DNA of 64,000 nt from Tremella fuciformis (Eukaryota > Basidiomycota > Tremellomycetes > Tremellales > Tremellaceae): positions 1,798,001 to 1,862,000 of the forward strand of contig CP136494.1 of NCBI GenBank assembly GCA_032768795.1, read 5' to 3'. Below, in pieces: positions 20,859 to 32,400 of this stretch. The translations under genes were made by a program, and so were the position numbers. Under the pieces are notes generated by a model. That model had not been told where the DNA came from. It made no database searches and worked only from the letters and a program-made list of their open reading frames with translations. The first letter of the stretch is position 1. Every line of letters begins with the position of its first letter.

Positions 20859-23258
20859 CTATAGCAGAGCACTCTCGCTCTTCCCATCCCTCACCAGCAC
20901 GTGCCATTCCTCGCGCCAGGCGTCCATCCGGCCTTTCAGTCCGGGCTGATGGTACATCTTTCTGATCCACCGCAGGAGCGCATCATCGTCTTCGGCCACA
21001 AAATACGACGACAAGAGTGAGAGGATCGATTCGAAGTTGGCGTTTGGCGCGGCCAGCAGATCTGCACGGATCAACACCCTGCTTCACGACGGAGCAAAGT
21101 CCCGTCCGGGAAGCTCACCTCTATATGCCCATAGGATGGCCACGCTGGTGAGAACCGTTATGTCCCTGCCGTCGATCCACAGCGCGTCCCACAGCCGTAG
21201 CTGCTGCGAAAATGGTACGGTATTGACAAACAGGGTGATATACCACTTTGTCCCCCACGCCGAGGAAGAGATGAAGTTTCTCCGCTGACAGGTCAGTCCA
21301 CACCCTCTATATCACTGACAAGAGGACTTACAAACGACTCGTACACCTCGGGCATGATGTACTCCATGAGTCGCTCCTGCACATAGAACGCCTCGAGCAG
21401 ACCAGGGAATCCTGGGGCAAACACATCGTGCATCCCGTAGTGATCGTGAAGCCGGACAAGCAGCGCGTATGTCCTCTGTCTGTCAGGCAATGACTTGATG
21501 GGACGTGTGATGAATGCAACCCACCTCTGGCTCAAAGTAGCACAGCAGCGTGGCCGCAATCGGCCCCATTCCTTGGCAATAGCCACACGTGTCGCATAGC
21601 AGCGAGAAGCAGTGGAGCACATGGAAGAGCGATCGCTGGCCCTGCCCGTATCGCGTGACGAACAGAGTATGTCCGCTGATCGTACGAGGGACATCCAGGT
21701 CGATCTGCACGTCGTGGACTGAAGGAAGATCAATCCGGGACTGCTCATCAGCTTCCCGGCCTGGTGGCTCCTTGGATCGGGCTGACAAGGTATTCCTCTT
21801 TCAGTTCGTCGGCGGATCGCTGCTTCCCTTTGTATCTGCTACACGCATCTTCCGACAGCGTCCACCACGCCGCCATACGCCAGCGATCTGGTACGCCTTT
21901 ATACACGCGCTTGAGCAGCTGCCGTCAGGCTCTGGCGGCGGTGATAGAGTGAAAAGGAAACACCTTCGCCTGAGCGTCGCTTCGCCATGCCCAAGAAACA
22001 GCATTCCCGCCTTCCCGCCTTTTGACACTCATCATTTGCATCCACTTCGAGACCCGCTCGGTCTCCTTCCTGCGATGCCGCTCGTCATCCCCTGGTATCG
22101 CCTTGGGCACATCAGGTGTCCGTGGAGGTGGCCCACTGCTTGGCAGTATCGGATTGGTCGCAATCGGTCTCGATGCGGTCTTTCCAGCCAAGGGCGATGT
22201 GGAAGGTAGCCTGGGGATTCTACGAAGTGGAGCAGTCGGGAGCAGGGCCACACGAGTCTCGGACCGATTTCGCAAGGGCTCATTGACGAAGCCGTATCTT
22301 CTTTGTTAGTTTCGACATCAGATGTGTCAGACCTAGAGAACCCGCCTGTCCAGCGACGATAGGAATTCCCGCTCTTTCGACCCAACATCGCCTGCCTTTT
22401 GAAAAGGGAATATGGTGGCTCGTTTGCCGACAGACGGCCCGCCTCGTGTTCGCTCAACGCCGGCATCCCATCCGTCTCCATGTACGCCTTCTGACTCGAG
22501 TCGCGCATCTGCTCGTCAGTTTCCTCAGCACTGAACCCAGTCTCAGATTCCGACATACATGTTGAGCGGATGTGAAAGGCATCCGCTTCTTCTCCGGGGT
22601 ACTGAGAGCTGCCAGCAAATGAGACCTGACTCTGGCTGGGACTACGACTGGGGACGGCAGAGCTGGACGCGCTGGCGGAACCGCTCCCGTTCGTCAAGGA
22701 CGAGCCATTTGATACTCTCGGCTTGGCAGGAGATAGCCTGGCAATATCCCTATGAACTGGCGGGGTCGTTGAGGAAGTCGAGTTGCTCAGCACGGATGAC
22801 CGATGTTCCTCTTGCCCTTCCCCGTTAACTGCCATGACATTCGATCCGTGCGTACCGCCATTATGGCTGAGACGGTCGGTATGTTCAGAGACGTGTATTG
22901 GCGGCGCTACACTTATGCTGGAATCTCGCTTCGAAGCGCCAAGCTCGACCGATGAGCGCTGCAAGGCCGACATGGGCCCCTCCCATAATCCAGGCGACAC
23001 AGGGGGCTCGTGCAGCTCCTCGATCGCCTCTCCCGCCGAGTCTTGCGGTATCATCGGCGTTGTTGGGGCGGTCGAGGGGCCTTGCGAGGCTGGCCGGCCT
23101 AGTAGCGAGTCGCGGGGGTCACCATAGAGCGAGAAGATACCGGCGGCATCGTGGGCAGACTCGTACGTCGAATCTCGCGGGTTCGGCCCGGGCACCTGCA
23201 TCGAGAGCCGCTCGACGCCTTGTCGCACGGTATCGTCCGCGCGATGAGGGTCGTTCAT
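20859..23258 (-). CDS. TBC-domain Rab GTPase-activating protein
   Basis: TBC proteins speed GTP hydrolysis by Rab GTPases through an Arg finger and a Gln finger. The long first exon (about 340 residues from ATG 23258) is Ser/Thr/Pro-rich and likely disordered. A basic linker follows (RRKETERVSKWMQMMSVKRR). The TBC domain starts near 21990 and includes RIYKGVPDRWRMAAWWTLSE, IDLDVPRTISGHTLFVTRYG (Arg finger, the IxxDxxR motif) and LLCDTCGYCQGMGPIAATLL (Gln finger, YxQGM). Further exons give ALLVRLHDHYGMHDVFAPGF, EYIMPEVYESF and DALWIDGRDITVLTSVAILW. The C-terminus ends LVRDGKSESALL. Both catalytic fingers are intact. The Rab target cannot be assigned. Confidence 0.88.
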
Positions 23259-23462
23259 CGCACCTCAGACTCTTAACGGCTCTCCCAAGCGAGGTCTCGT
23301 GCAGCTTGAGACGAGTACAAGGCAAAAGCAAGCGAAAAAAGGAAGACGACAGTGTGGACTTGGCCATGCCGCCGGTTAGGCTTGGCCCTGGAACCGGGGA
23401 TCTGGACATGATGGGCAAGCTCCTTTTCGGTGTTGTACTTCTACCTGTCGCCATTGGACACT

Positions 23463-24835
23463 ATGCGCCCGTCGGACCTGCGAGAGAGGTACGAGAGCCT
23501 GCTGGTTGAGAATGTGTCCACCGTCTCGTCCATCGAAAACAGCCTGCGCAATCTCACATGGCTCCTACCGGGCAGGTTCGAGGACGCCGAGCTCGCTTCC
23601 GAAGGGCGTCAGTCTCGCTCTTCCCGACTGCAATCGTGCGAGTAAGACTGACAGACAGTGTACGCTCTGCTCAATGTGGTGTCATCATACCATGATACGC
23701 TGCTACAGGGCCGAATCGATCCTTCGCTTTTATTGCCCCCACGACCTTTCCGTCCTCAGTCACTTCCATTAGCGAGCTCGCCAGCAGCACCATCTGCGAC
23801 TCGGACGGTACCACTCCTACCTCCCGCATCTGATCATGCGCGGTATACCCGCTACTGGACCCAGAGGTCAGGGGTCTACCGAAGAGTCAGTAGGGCGCTC
23901 GTGACGATCGGCTATGTCGAATTGTTGGTGGAGATGATCGCCAAGAAGAAGGGAGGGGATAGGAGGCGCTGGCGGCTGATCCTGAGTCTCGAGAGCGTCA
24001 AGTGAGCACAGCCCTTATGGTCATCTGTCACGCCAGAGACTCCGTGCTGACATGCAGAACCGTTCTACGGCTAGTCCTCCTCCTCGTGACCAGGCGACCG
24101 GTATTGCAACACCCAGCTCCGCAGAGGGAATACGATCCGTCGACCCTCCCGCAGGAAGCCTTCTCTCCGAGCAAATCCGTACACAGGTCCAGCTCCAGCT
24201 CTAGCACGAAGACTCCTGCCGTCCGAAGTGTGCCCTCTGCTCCGTTAAGGAATCACCTCTACCCCTTGATGTCTTCGCTGCCGGAGTCTCACCTCTCTCC
24301 AGCGCAGATGCTCTTACCTGAGGTCTCCACACCTGCGGCATTCGCATCAGAAGTTCTCAGCGCGACGTCCACGCTGGTTCACATTGTGTTGTTGTTACAA
24401 TTCGCCGTCAGCTTCTCTCGTGTAGAGCCTGGCATCCTTCGCTCACGTTCAGAAACGCCGCGACAGCTCTCCTTACCGTCCTTACTCTCTGCCGACGCTT
24501 TCACGCAGTCTGACGCCTTTCGTCATACCGATCCTGCTCAAGCTTCTCGCGCGTCGACTCCGACAAGACCCACTAGACTCTGAGCTGCTCGCTGATCACT
24601 ACGCCCAACAAGACAAACGCCTGCTCTCGTCCTTCTTCCTCACTGGCCCCATGTGGGTCGGGTGGACTCGGCCCAAGATCATGGGCATCGTCAAGGGCTT
24701 GGAGAGGATTCCCATCGTCGGTCTCGTCGGGGAGTTTGTCGAGGGCTATCTGCCGCTGGTGGACGACTATTTTTACTGTATGTCCGAAGCGATTGGTTGT
24801 CAGGCCCAGGCTGATGCTCAGATACATCATCGTGA
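23463..24835 (+). CDS. PEX16: Peroxisomal membrane biogenesis protein PEX16
   Basis: An integral membrane peroxin, needed in many eukaryotes for delivery of peroxisomal membrane proteins from the ER. The ATG at 23463 gives MRPSDLRERYESLLVENVST, then NSLRNLTWLLPGRFEDAELA and, after an intron, LYALLNVVSSYHDTLLQGRI, matching the conserved N-terminal block (YxxxVxxN...YLLxGRF...ELxYSxxNL). SRALVTIGYVELLVEMIAKK is the conserved central helix, and KTVLRLVLLLVTRRP is the membrane-facing segment. The C-terminal exons need a frame shift by splicing near 24380-24455. They give LTPFVIPILLKLLARRLRQD, DKRLLSSFFLTGPMWVGWTR and VGEFVEGYLPLVDDYFYYTS before the stop at 24833-24835. The last intron is 24780-24821. 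Confidence 0.85.
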
Positions 24836-24983
24836 TAACTGGCATGATCCATCAGTGTATACAAATGCGGGGTATCATGGTACAAATGTTGTATGCAATC
24901 TCGCGGGCAAGCTACTTGCGCTTCATCAGCCCTTTCTGGAGCCATCTGCCTGTCAGCGCAGCGCGTCTCCACCACATCATGGC

Positions 24984-26117
24984 TCACTTTGGTATCTTCT
25001 TCTCTCCGTCGGGCTTTGCGGTCTGAGCTGGTTTTGCTGTTGACGGCTGCTGCTCCTTCGGTACCGCCGGCGGCAGCGGAACAATCTTCTCAAGCAACGA
25101 GTCGAGCAGGGGCGCCGGATACCCCGAGACTGTCATGAATACCGGCCCTGGCGCCACAGAGCAAGTACTAACCGTTCATAGCCTCGTCATCCCACTTGAT
25201 GAGCAGCACCGACTGCGGTACGAGTCCGAGCTCGTTCAACGTCTCCTTGCCGCCCGTGCCGCCTTGCAGGCCGGGCGCAACCGCACCGCGTACCGCGCCA
25301 TAGTTAGCCGGCGGTATGATGCTCGTCTTGTGCGGATTGGGCTTCTTGCCCGTGCCGGCTGGTACAGGTGGGGGATGCTCGGGGTAGCGCGTGCGCGGCG
25401 GTTGCCCTGTCCCATCAGCCTTCCTCTCGCATTCTCGAAAAGGCAGTCTCACACAGGACGAACGGCTTGGCGGAGGCTTCGGGCCGCAGGGAGGCCCGCA
25501 CGAACGCATAGACCGGCTGTATCCTTCTCGTGAGCTGGGCTCGCCGCGACCGGCCGGTCGGACAGTAGGGGAAAGCTCACGGCGATGTGGAGGGGAACGT
25601 GCTCTGGATCTGCGTCCCGTCTGAGAATCTCACGCGGATTGTTGTCTGCGCGTCAGCCATCAGGAATGCGCGTTTCGAGGAGGCCAGGACGCACAGTGGG
25701 CCACTTGTCCGCCTTCTTCTTCTCCTTCAGCGCGCGCTCCTCGTCCCGGTGTTTGCTCGTCAACAGCGGTCCGTCGTTGAGCCTGTGAGACCGAGCGAGC
25801 GTGCTGGCATGTTGAGCCTGCACGTCGGACAAGGACGGCTCGAAGAATTCGTCAGTCAGCTCGCCTACGTTTTAGCTGTGGAGCGACACGAGCCCAAGCG
25901 GAGCGTGGGACGTACCGGGCGATGCGTGCGATGCGGGCGGGGCGAAGACCTTGACGCTGGCCGGTTCGGCGGGGGGCAAAGTGGACGACGACGCCACCGG
26001 CTGTTCGAGAGCAGCTGGAGAGACTGCCGAAGACGCCTCCAGCTGGTTTTCTTGGTTTTCTGGCAACTGCTGCGGCTCTGTCGATGCAACAGACTGCTCT
26101 GAGGTGCCTTCTGGCAT
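24984..26117 (-). CDS. UBX-domain protein, TUG/ASPSCR1 (yeast Ubx4)-like
   Basis: UBX proteins bind Cdc48/p97 and adapt it to substrates. The ATG at 26117 starts a Pro/Ser/Glu-rich region. A conserved helix block follows (LTDEFFEPSLSDVQAQHAST, LTSKHRDEERALKEKKKADK), like the linker before the UBX of TUG/Ubx4 proteins. The UBX domain runs TTIRVRFSDGTQIQSTFPST, IQPVYAFVRASLRPEASAKP, FVLYQPPRTRYPEHPPPVP and ETLNELGLVPQSVLLIKWDD. The last exon is in the frame giving VSGYPAPLLDSLLEKIVPLP and a Lys-rich end, with its stop at 24984-24986. Assignment to the TUG branch rests on domain order and the IRFxDGT element. The convergent PEX16 stop is 148 bp away. A CACGTG element lies about 80 bp upstream. 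Confidence 0.82.
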
Positions 26118-26419
26118 GATGTATGACTACTGATTCTTTGTTCTGCTCAGAGACGACTGTTCCGAACACGTCCGCGTCGTCATCAGTCGACCGACCACGT
26201 GACCAGTATTGACCAGGTCTAGATTCATGGAAAATGCATGATGTTACCTGTCGTGTCATGTACAATGTCTACGTTACCGATCATGTCAAGCCAGCTATTC
26301 TAAGAACGTCCAATGCCCTCTTTGTGTCTATTGTAGGGGTTGTAAGTGACCTAACTGCTCAAGTTGGGCCTGTAACGACTGGCAAGTCAGCCTCAACCTT
26401 GATCAATCGTGTGAGATGC
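26118..26419. promoter_or_regulatory. Intergenic region upstream of UBX gene, downstream of FAS beta-type gene
   Basis: 302 bp between two leftward genes. It contains a CACGTG palindrome at 26196-26201 within GACCACGTGACC. Otherwise it is AT-richer than the surroundings and has no open frame of note. Confidence 0.5.
26196..26201. promoter_or_regulatory. CACGTG E-box upstream of UBX gene
   Basis: CACGTG inside a near-perfect palindrome (GACCACGTGACC), 79-84 bases upstream of the ATG. Its half CACGTGACC equals the site upstream of NCS6. Confidence 0.4.
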
Positions 26420-29400
26420 TCACGGCTCATCATTGAACACGGTGCTTGGGTCCAGCTCGCCGTGAATGATGTCGTAGAACAGCTCAAGCGACGACTGTCG
26501 GACCCAGTTCCAGCTCGAGTCGAACGTCCGGGCCTTAAGAGCGGAGAACACGGGCGCGATTCCGTCAATGTACATATCGCCGTGCTCGAGCTTGATGGCG
26601 TCGATCTTGGCTTGTAGCTCTTCGACCGAGGCCTGACAAGTCAGCTATAACCTCAAAACAAGCACTGCGTGACTGACCTTTTCCACGTCCGCTCGCTTGT
26701 CTCCAGCTCGAGGGTCTTTGCCGAGATACCTCGACAGCAACTCGATCTCCCTTTGCGCGTGCTCCTCCTGCTTGAGAACGAACTTGTCAAACTCTTCCGA
26801 GTTCATCACCGCACCGCCGCCAGCACCGCCGCCACCTCCAGCAGCTCCTCCACCAGTGCTCAGGCTGATGCCAGAGTAGGAAGCGTAGCTCTGAGCTAAG
26901 GCATCGAGGAAGGCCTTGGCTTCGGCCTCCGAACCCAGTCGCTTGGGTGGCTCGGACAATATACCGAAGAAGAGCGCGGAATCGGTGCGGAGAGGCCCCA
27001 AACCCCACTGCTTGTTGAGATGGCCACGGGCAGCCGAGATGTTGAATCCACCAGGGAACTTGGAGGCGATCATCCGGTTAGTCAAGGCCTGCGCGTGCTT
27101 GCCGAGACCAGCGTATCCGACATTCAAGGCCGCACCAAGCTCATCGAGAGGGAGGTCTTCGGACTTCTCGGGCGAGGAAGCGAACTCGACCTGCAAGTCT
27201 CCGAGAATCTCGTTCTGTAAGGTCGATTTGCCACCTGAAAGTTCCTTCAACGACTTGCTCAAAGGGATATCGGCAGCGGGCTTCTTGAGCTTTTGCGCCA
27301 CGATGATTCGGACGGTGTCCACCGCCTTCGGAGGAACGTCCTCGACTGCGGCAGCAGGACCGGCGGCAGGCGCCGCCACTGGAACTGGGGCGGCAGCGAC
27401 AGGCGCGGCAGCAGGTGTAGGCGCGGCAGTCTGGGCAGGAGCCGCTTCGACAGGCGATTCTTCGACAGCTGCGTCCTCGAACAAGTAGTAGACCTCCCGC
27501 TGGTTCTTCGCATGGCAATAGATCTCCCGCTTGAGAGAGATGGCTCCGTCCTGCGCCTCATATTTGGCTTTGAGAGTACGGGAGGCCATGCCGGACAGCG
27601 TAGGACTGGGACCGACCTCGATGAAGCGCTCGAACTTGGCCACCGAGAAGAGGATGTCCTGGGTTTCAATCCACCTGACGGGCGAGGCGAATCTGATCCG
27701 TTAGTAACAGCCTCTCTCAAAGACTGGACGACAAACTGGTAAGCCAAACATTCCGTCAGGATGTTGTATGCCAAGAGCTGCCTCTTGTCCGGCGAACCCC
27801 AACCATCTTTCTCCCAAGTTTTCAACACTGATTCCATCTTCGGGGAGCTCGTCTGGTCAAAGATAGTCTGGACGTATCGTTTGCTGACCTCGAAGGGCTC
27901 GGCAAGCAAGTTCGGGATGTACTTTCCGACCAGGCGATCCGGGTTGAGCTGCTTGGGGTCGATCTTCTTGATCAAGTAGTTTCGGAATGCCATGACACCA
28001 CCCCACAGGTATCGCGAGTGGAAGGGCACATCGATACCGGGCAGCGGAATGGTAGCGAAACCGCGCTCCAGGATGACTTGACCCGCATCTTTTGCCTCTT
28101 TCTCAAGAACAAGGTCGTAGCAGCCGTCGATGATTTCAGAAAGCTTCTCCTTGAGTTCGTCCACGCTCATCATGGTGGACAGCTTCTCAAGATCAATCTT
28201 CTGCGCCTTCAGCATGTTGAGGACGTTGGTGAGACACGCCAAAGCACGCAGTTCACCGGCACACACGTATTGCTGGTTGGCGACGTTGAGGTTGACGATC
28301 TGCAGGAGGATCGACTTCTGAACGCTGATGGCATCGACGATCTCGCGCAACGCCTCCTCGCTGAAAGTCTTGCCGACGCGCGATGGATTGCAAGCCATCA
28401 TGGCGTAGTTCGACTTCCCAGAAGCGTCTCGCTGCACTGCGCGCTGCATAGTGATACCACGGTAGAAGACGACATCGGCCAAGCTGGAGATCGGGAGGAC
28501 ATCGGCGATAGCGGCAAGAGCAGAGTACTCTCCTAGCGAGTGACCGGCGAATGACGCGGTGGCATCGATCAGCCCCTTTGACTTCATGTCATCGAAAGCC
28601 GCCTTCTCGGTCACGACGAGGGCGATCTGAGTGTACTGAGTGGCGAAGAGCAATCCTTGAGGGTGCGAGAATGTGTAGCTCGTAGTATAGAGATCTATGT
28701 CCTTGAACAGGGGTTGAGTCACAACCTTGCCACTGGCGTCGATTGTGTCGTATGTCAGGTCCATATAGCGCTGACGGATAGCCTGGCCTTTGATACCACC
28801 GAAGTGAATGGTGATCTCCTTGGGGTTGTTCTTGACAATGTCAACAATCGAGAAACCGTAAACCGAGGTCAAGTGAGCGTCGGCGGCGTCCCACACTTCT
28901 CGTGCAACGGGCGAAGAATTGTAGAGCTCCATACCCATGCCCACCTCTTGCGATCCCTGGCCGGTGAAGACGTACGCAGAGGGCGGTTGAAGGACTTCAG
29001 CTGTACCGTCGATGACCTTCTCGCCTCGCTGGTTGAATGCTTCCACCCTGATGACCTTCTTGCCGTCTCGCATGGCGATGTGGGCAAGCTTGACGCTAAT
29101 CTCGTCGCCGGGCAGAACCATGCCAACGAAGCCGACCTCGTATGACATGACGCGCTCGGGGTGATTGTCGGCGACAGCGGACTCCAGATACTTTCGGGTG
29201 GCAGCGCTGTTCCACATGCCATGAGTGATGGTTCCGGGAAGGGAGGCCAAGTCCGAAAAGTATGGGTTGATGTGTATCGGGTTGAAGTCACCCGAGACCT
29301 TGGAGTATGGCTCGTTGGTCGATGGCGTGGTATATCTAGCGGTGCTGGCATCTGTAATTATGGCGTAACCACCGGTTTCCAGGGGCACAGGCAGACCAAC

Positions 29401-32400
29401 GGGCTTGCCGTGACGTTTGAGATACTCGATCACAGGGTTTCCATGCGAGTTGTGCGCCTCGTAGTCGATGGTGGCGACCTGCACCAATCGCTTGGTGCTG
29501 CTTCGCACGAATGCTGCACCTGAGACCTTGACCGAGCTGAACGTGTTCTTGTCCCTGTAGCGGAGCTCGGAGCGAATTTTGAATGTGAGAGTCGATCCGA
29601 CATCAAGAGGGACAGAGTCATCGTCCCATTCGAACCAAGGCTTGCTCTGCAGGATGCCCACCGAGGTCGGGCGTTCCATCGTCACGACATGATCGGTCTC
29701 ATCAACAGTCTCGAAGGTGTTCTCGAAATCCTTGAAGCGGCCTCGGTACAGGAACGAAGAGGTGACCTCAATGACAGGCTCGCCTTGTCGGAGAACATAT
29801 CCCTTGACCTTGACAGTCTTGCCACTGTCGCTGTTGATGACAGCAGCAACGCGAGCTTCCGCCGAGCAAACGTCGCCCGCGCGGAGGGGAGCTACGCCGT
29901 CCATCATGCGGAATCCATTCGAAAGATGAACAAGGTTAAGCAGGTCTCCGTCTATCGCAGCAGGGAAGATGGCCTTCATAATGGACTGTAAGGTCAGCTC
30001 CATTGCAAAGGCTGATCTTCTCGGTACTGACCTGCCATCCGAGGACGATAGCAAAATCCATCGGAGCCATGATCTTCTGGCTGCGGGCGGATTTGAAGCT
30101 CTCGCCCTGGTTACCAACAATGTCACAGAAGCGCTGAACCAATTGGGGCTCGACTGTCGTGTCTTGTCCAGTGAAATTGTCGGCGATGTCCAGGTGAGGC
30201 AGCTGCTCGTTGTCACCGAACCAAAGGCGCCAGTAGAAGTCCTTGATACGGTTGTTGCGGCCTTCGACGACCTCGTGGATGGGCGCGTAGCCCATGTCCG
30301 GCTTGTACACGAATCTGAAGTGGAGTGGAATCGAAGAGCCGCGGCGCTCCTCGTACATCACCAACGAGATCTCGCGCGTAGAAGCATCGTATGACACTTC
30401 AACAGCCTTGAAGTCGTCGGGATGGGCGCCGAATGATCGAGCGCTACCAAAGAGAGTCACGCTCTGGACAATACCTGTCGCCGACTTGATCTGGACAGTC
30501 TGACCGGAACGAGGAGTGAAGATCCGGCGGAAGGGGTTGCTGACGTAGCCGGAGCCTTGAACGACGTTGATCGTGGTAAGGGCAGCACGAAGCCAGCTGA
30601 CATCCGGCCCGGCGACGGTCTCCAGCCACTCATCGTGTGCTGGCACTGCTGAGCCGACCTTCAATGTTCGCACATCGCCTTGGGTTGTTTCGAGCGCCGA
30701 GCGAGATGATGCCTGTACAGGCTTGGCGCCGATATAGTCAATCTGCGGCACCTTGCTCTCATCGCCGCCGTAGACCTTCTCAAGGATTTTCTTCGCGAGA
30801 AGACCTTCGATGTTACCAAGTATCTCAGCGACAGGCTCGTCGGCGACAGTGGAGTGCTTGGCCGCGAGAGGACCATGGAGGATGCAGACACGCTGAGGAT
30901 CCTGGTCGAATACAGCATCGGTATCCTCCGCAGCCCATAGAGAATCCTTCTTGAACCATACCTCGAAGTTGTTGTCCAGAATGGGTATAAACGGCACGGG
31001 CTTCTGACCAGGTCGCTGACAGATGGTGAGGAAGTACGACTTGTCCTCGGCTGCAACGAGCTGGGTCTTGGCTCTGGGGTAGTTCTCGAAGAAGGCATCG
31101 ACGGCGACTTGAGGCTTGTCGAGGTCGGCAAAGGATTGGATAAGTGATTCTTTCGTGCGAGAACCATCCACGCCAGCGAAGCGCTCTTCGACACGGCGAA
31201 GCCAGTCACCGACGAGGTTTCGAAGGGAGATGTCAACCCATCGAGTTTGCTTGGAGACATACATGAGGCGAACCATGCGCCGGGTGATCTCCTCATAAGT
31301 CATCTTGCCGATATCCGAGACGACGGTGCCGTCAGCCTTCTGTCCAAACCATGGTTTCTGGTGGTCCTTGTTAAGCCTGTCGATGACATAGTCCTTCTTC
31401 GCCTCAAGCCAAGCCGCGCGTTTCTCCCTTGGCTGAGCAAAGACGGTGTCGTCGAATTCGCGCCAAAGCTTGACACCACGAGTGGCAATCTTGTGGATAG
31501 GCTCGCCGAGCTCGGATTTGACAGTCAGAATGCCACCAGTCGGGCGGTCGTAGGTGCCCTCCCATTGCGCATCGTCGACACCAGGAGCTTCGACAATCAG
31601 CTTCTTGACAGCCGGGCTAGTGTCCGCCTCTTTCGCCACCATTACCCGACTAGCATAGAGCGCTCCATCAAATGGCATGGGTTGCAGGTTGAACATCTTC
31701 ACCGACCATTCACCGGAGATGCTGATACGGTCAGCAAACATCGCGATACACTCAAGGGATCTTACTAGGGCCAGACGTCCTCAGCGCCACCGAAACCAGA
31801 ACCCGCGATGAGGGAGATGTTTCGCTGTTGGCGGATGCTACCATATGTGGCGATAATGGGTTGGTGGAAATCCTCACACGAGTGGTGACCGCCAGCACGC
31901 CCGCCGGTCCATTGCAGAATGATGGGGTAATCGGGGTTTGCCGCCGCGATGTTGACGACTTGACGAATGCCCTCGACCGAACCAGGCTTGAAGGCGACGT
32001 GCTTGATACCAACCGCTTTGAGAGCCGTGATAATTTCGGTCGCCTTCTCGGAACTGGGGATACCCGCGGCAACGCAGAATCCCTCAATGGGAAGACCCTC
32101 CCGACGCATTTCCTGCCAAAGCGGGAACTGGAAGCCGAATTGACGCTGGTTGATGTAGAGAGCGTTGAGTGACAATCCGACCCCGGGCTTTACGCGTCGC
32201 TGGATTTCGGCTACCTTGTTGCGGAGCGCAGTGGGGTTGTAATGCCCGCCGCCAGCCAACTCGATGTGGTATCCGGCATTCAGAGTAGCGGAGACAAGAC
32301 CGGCGCCAACGGTTGTCGGCGTCATGCCTGCAACCATGATCGGCGGTTTGCCAAGCATTCGTGAGAATGGGGTGTCGATGTGAATCTTCCCGTCCCTGAT

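Noticed and set aside
26645..27643. A separate gene encoding an ACP-only protein
   Set aside because: The MPT end upstream joins it through a normal short intron near 27644-27700, and the block AKFERFIEVGPSPTLSGMAS is the MPT C-terminus.
28018..28536. 172-codon frame and other long frames opposite the FAS genes
   Set aside because: They lie antisense to strongly conserved FAS exons and are by-products of the coding strand's codon bias.
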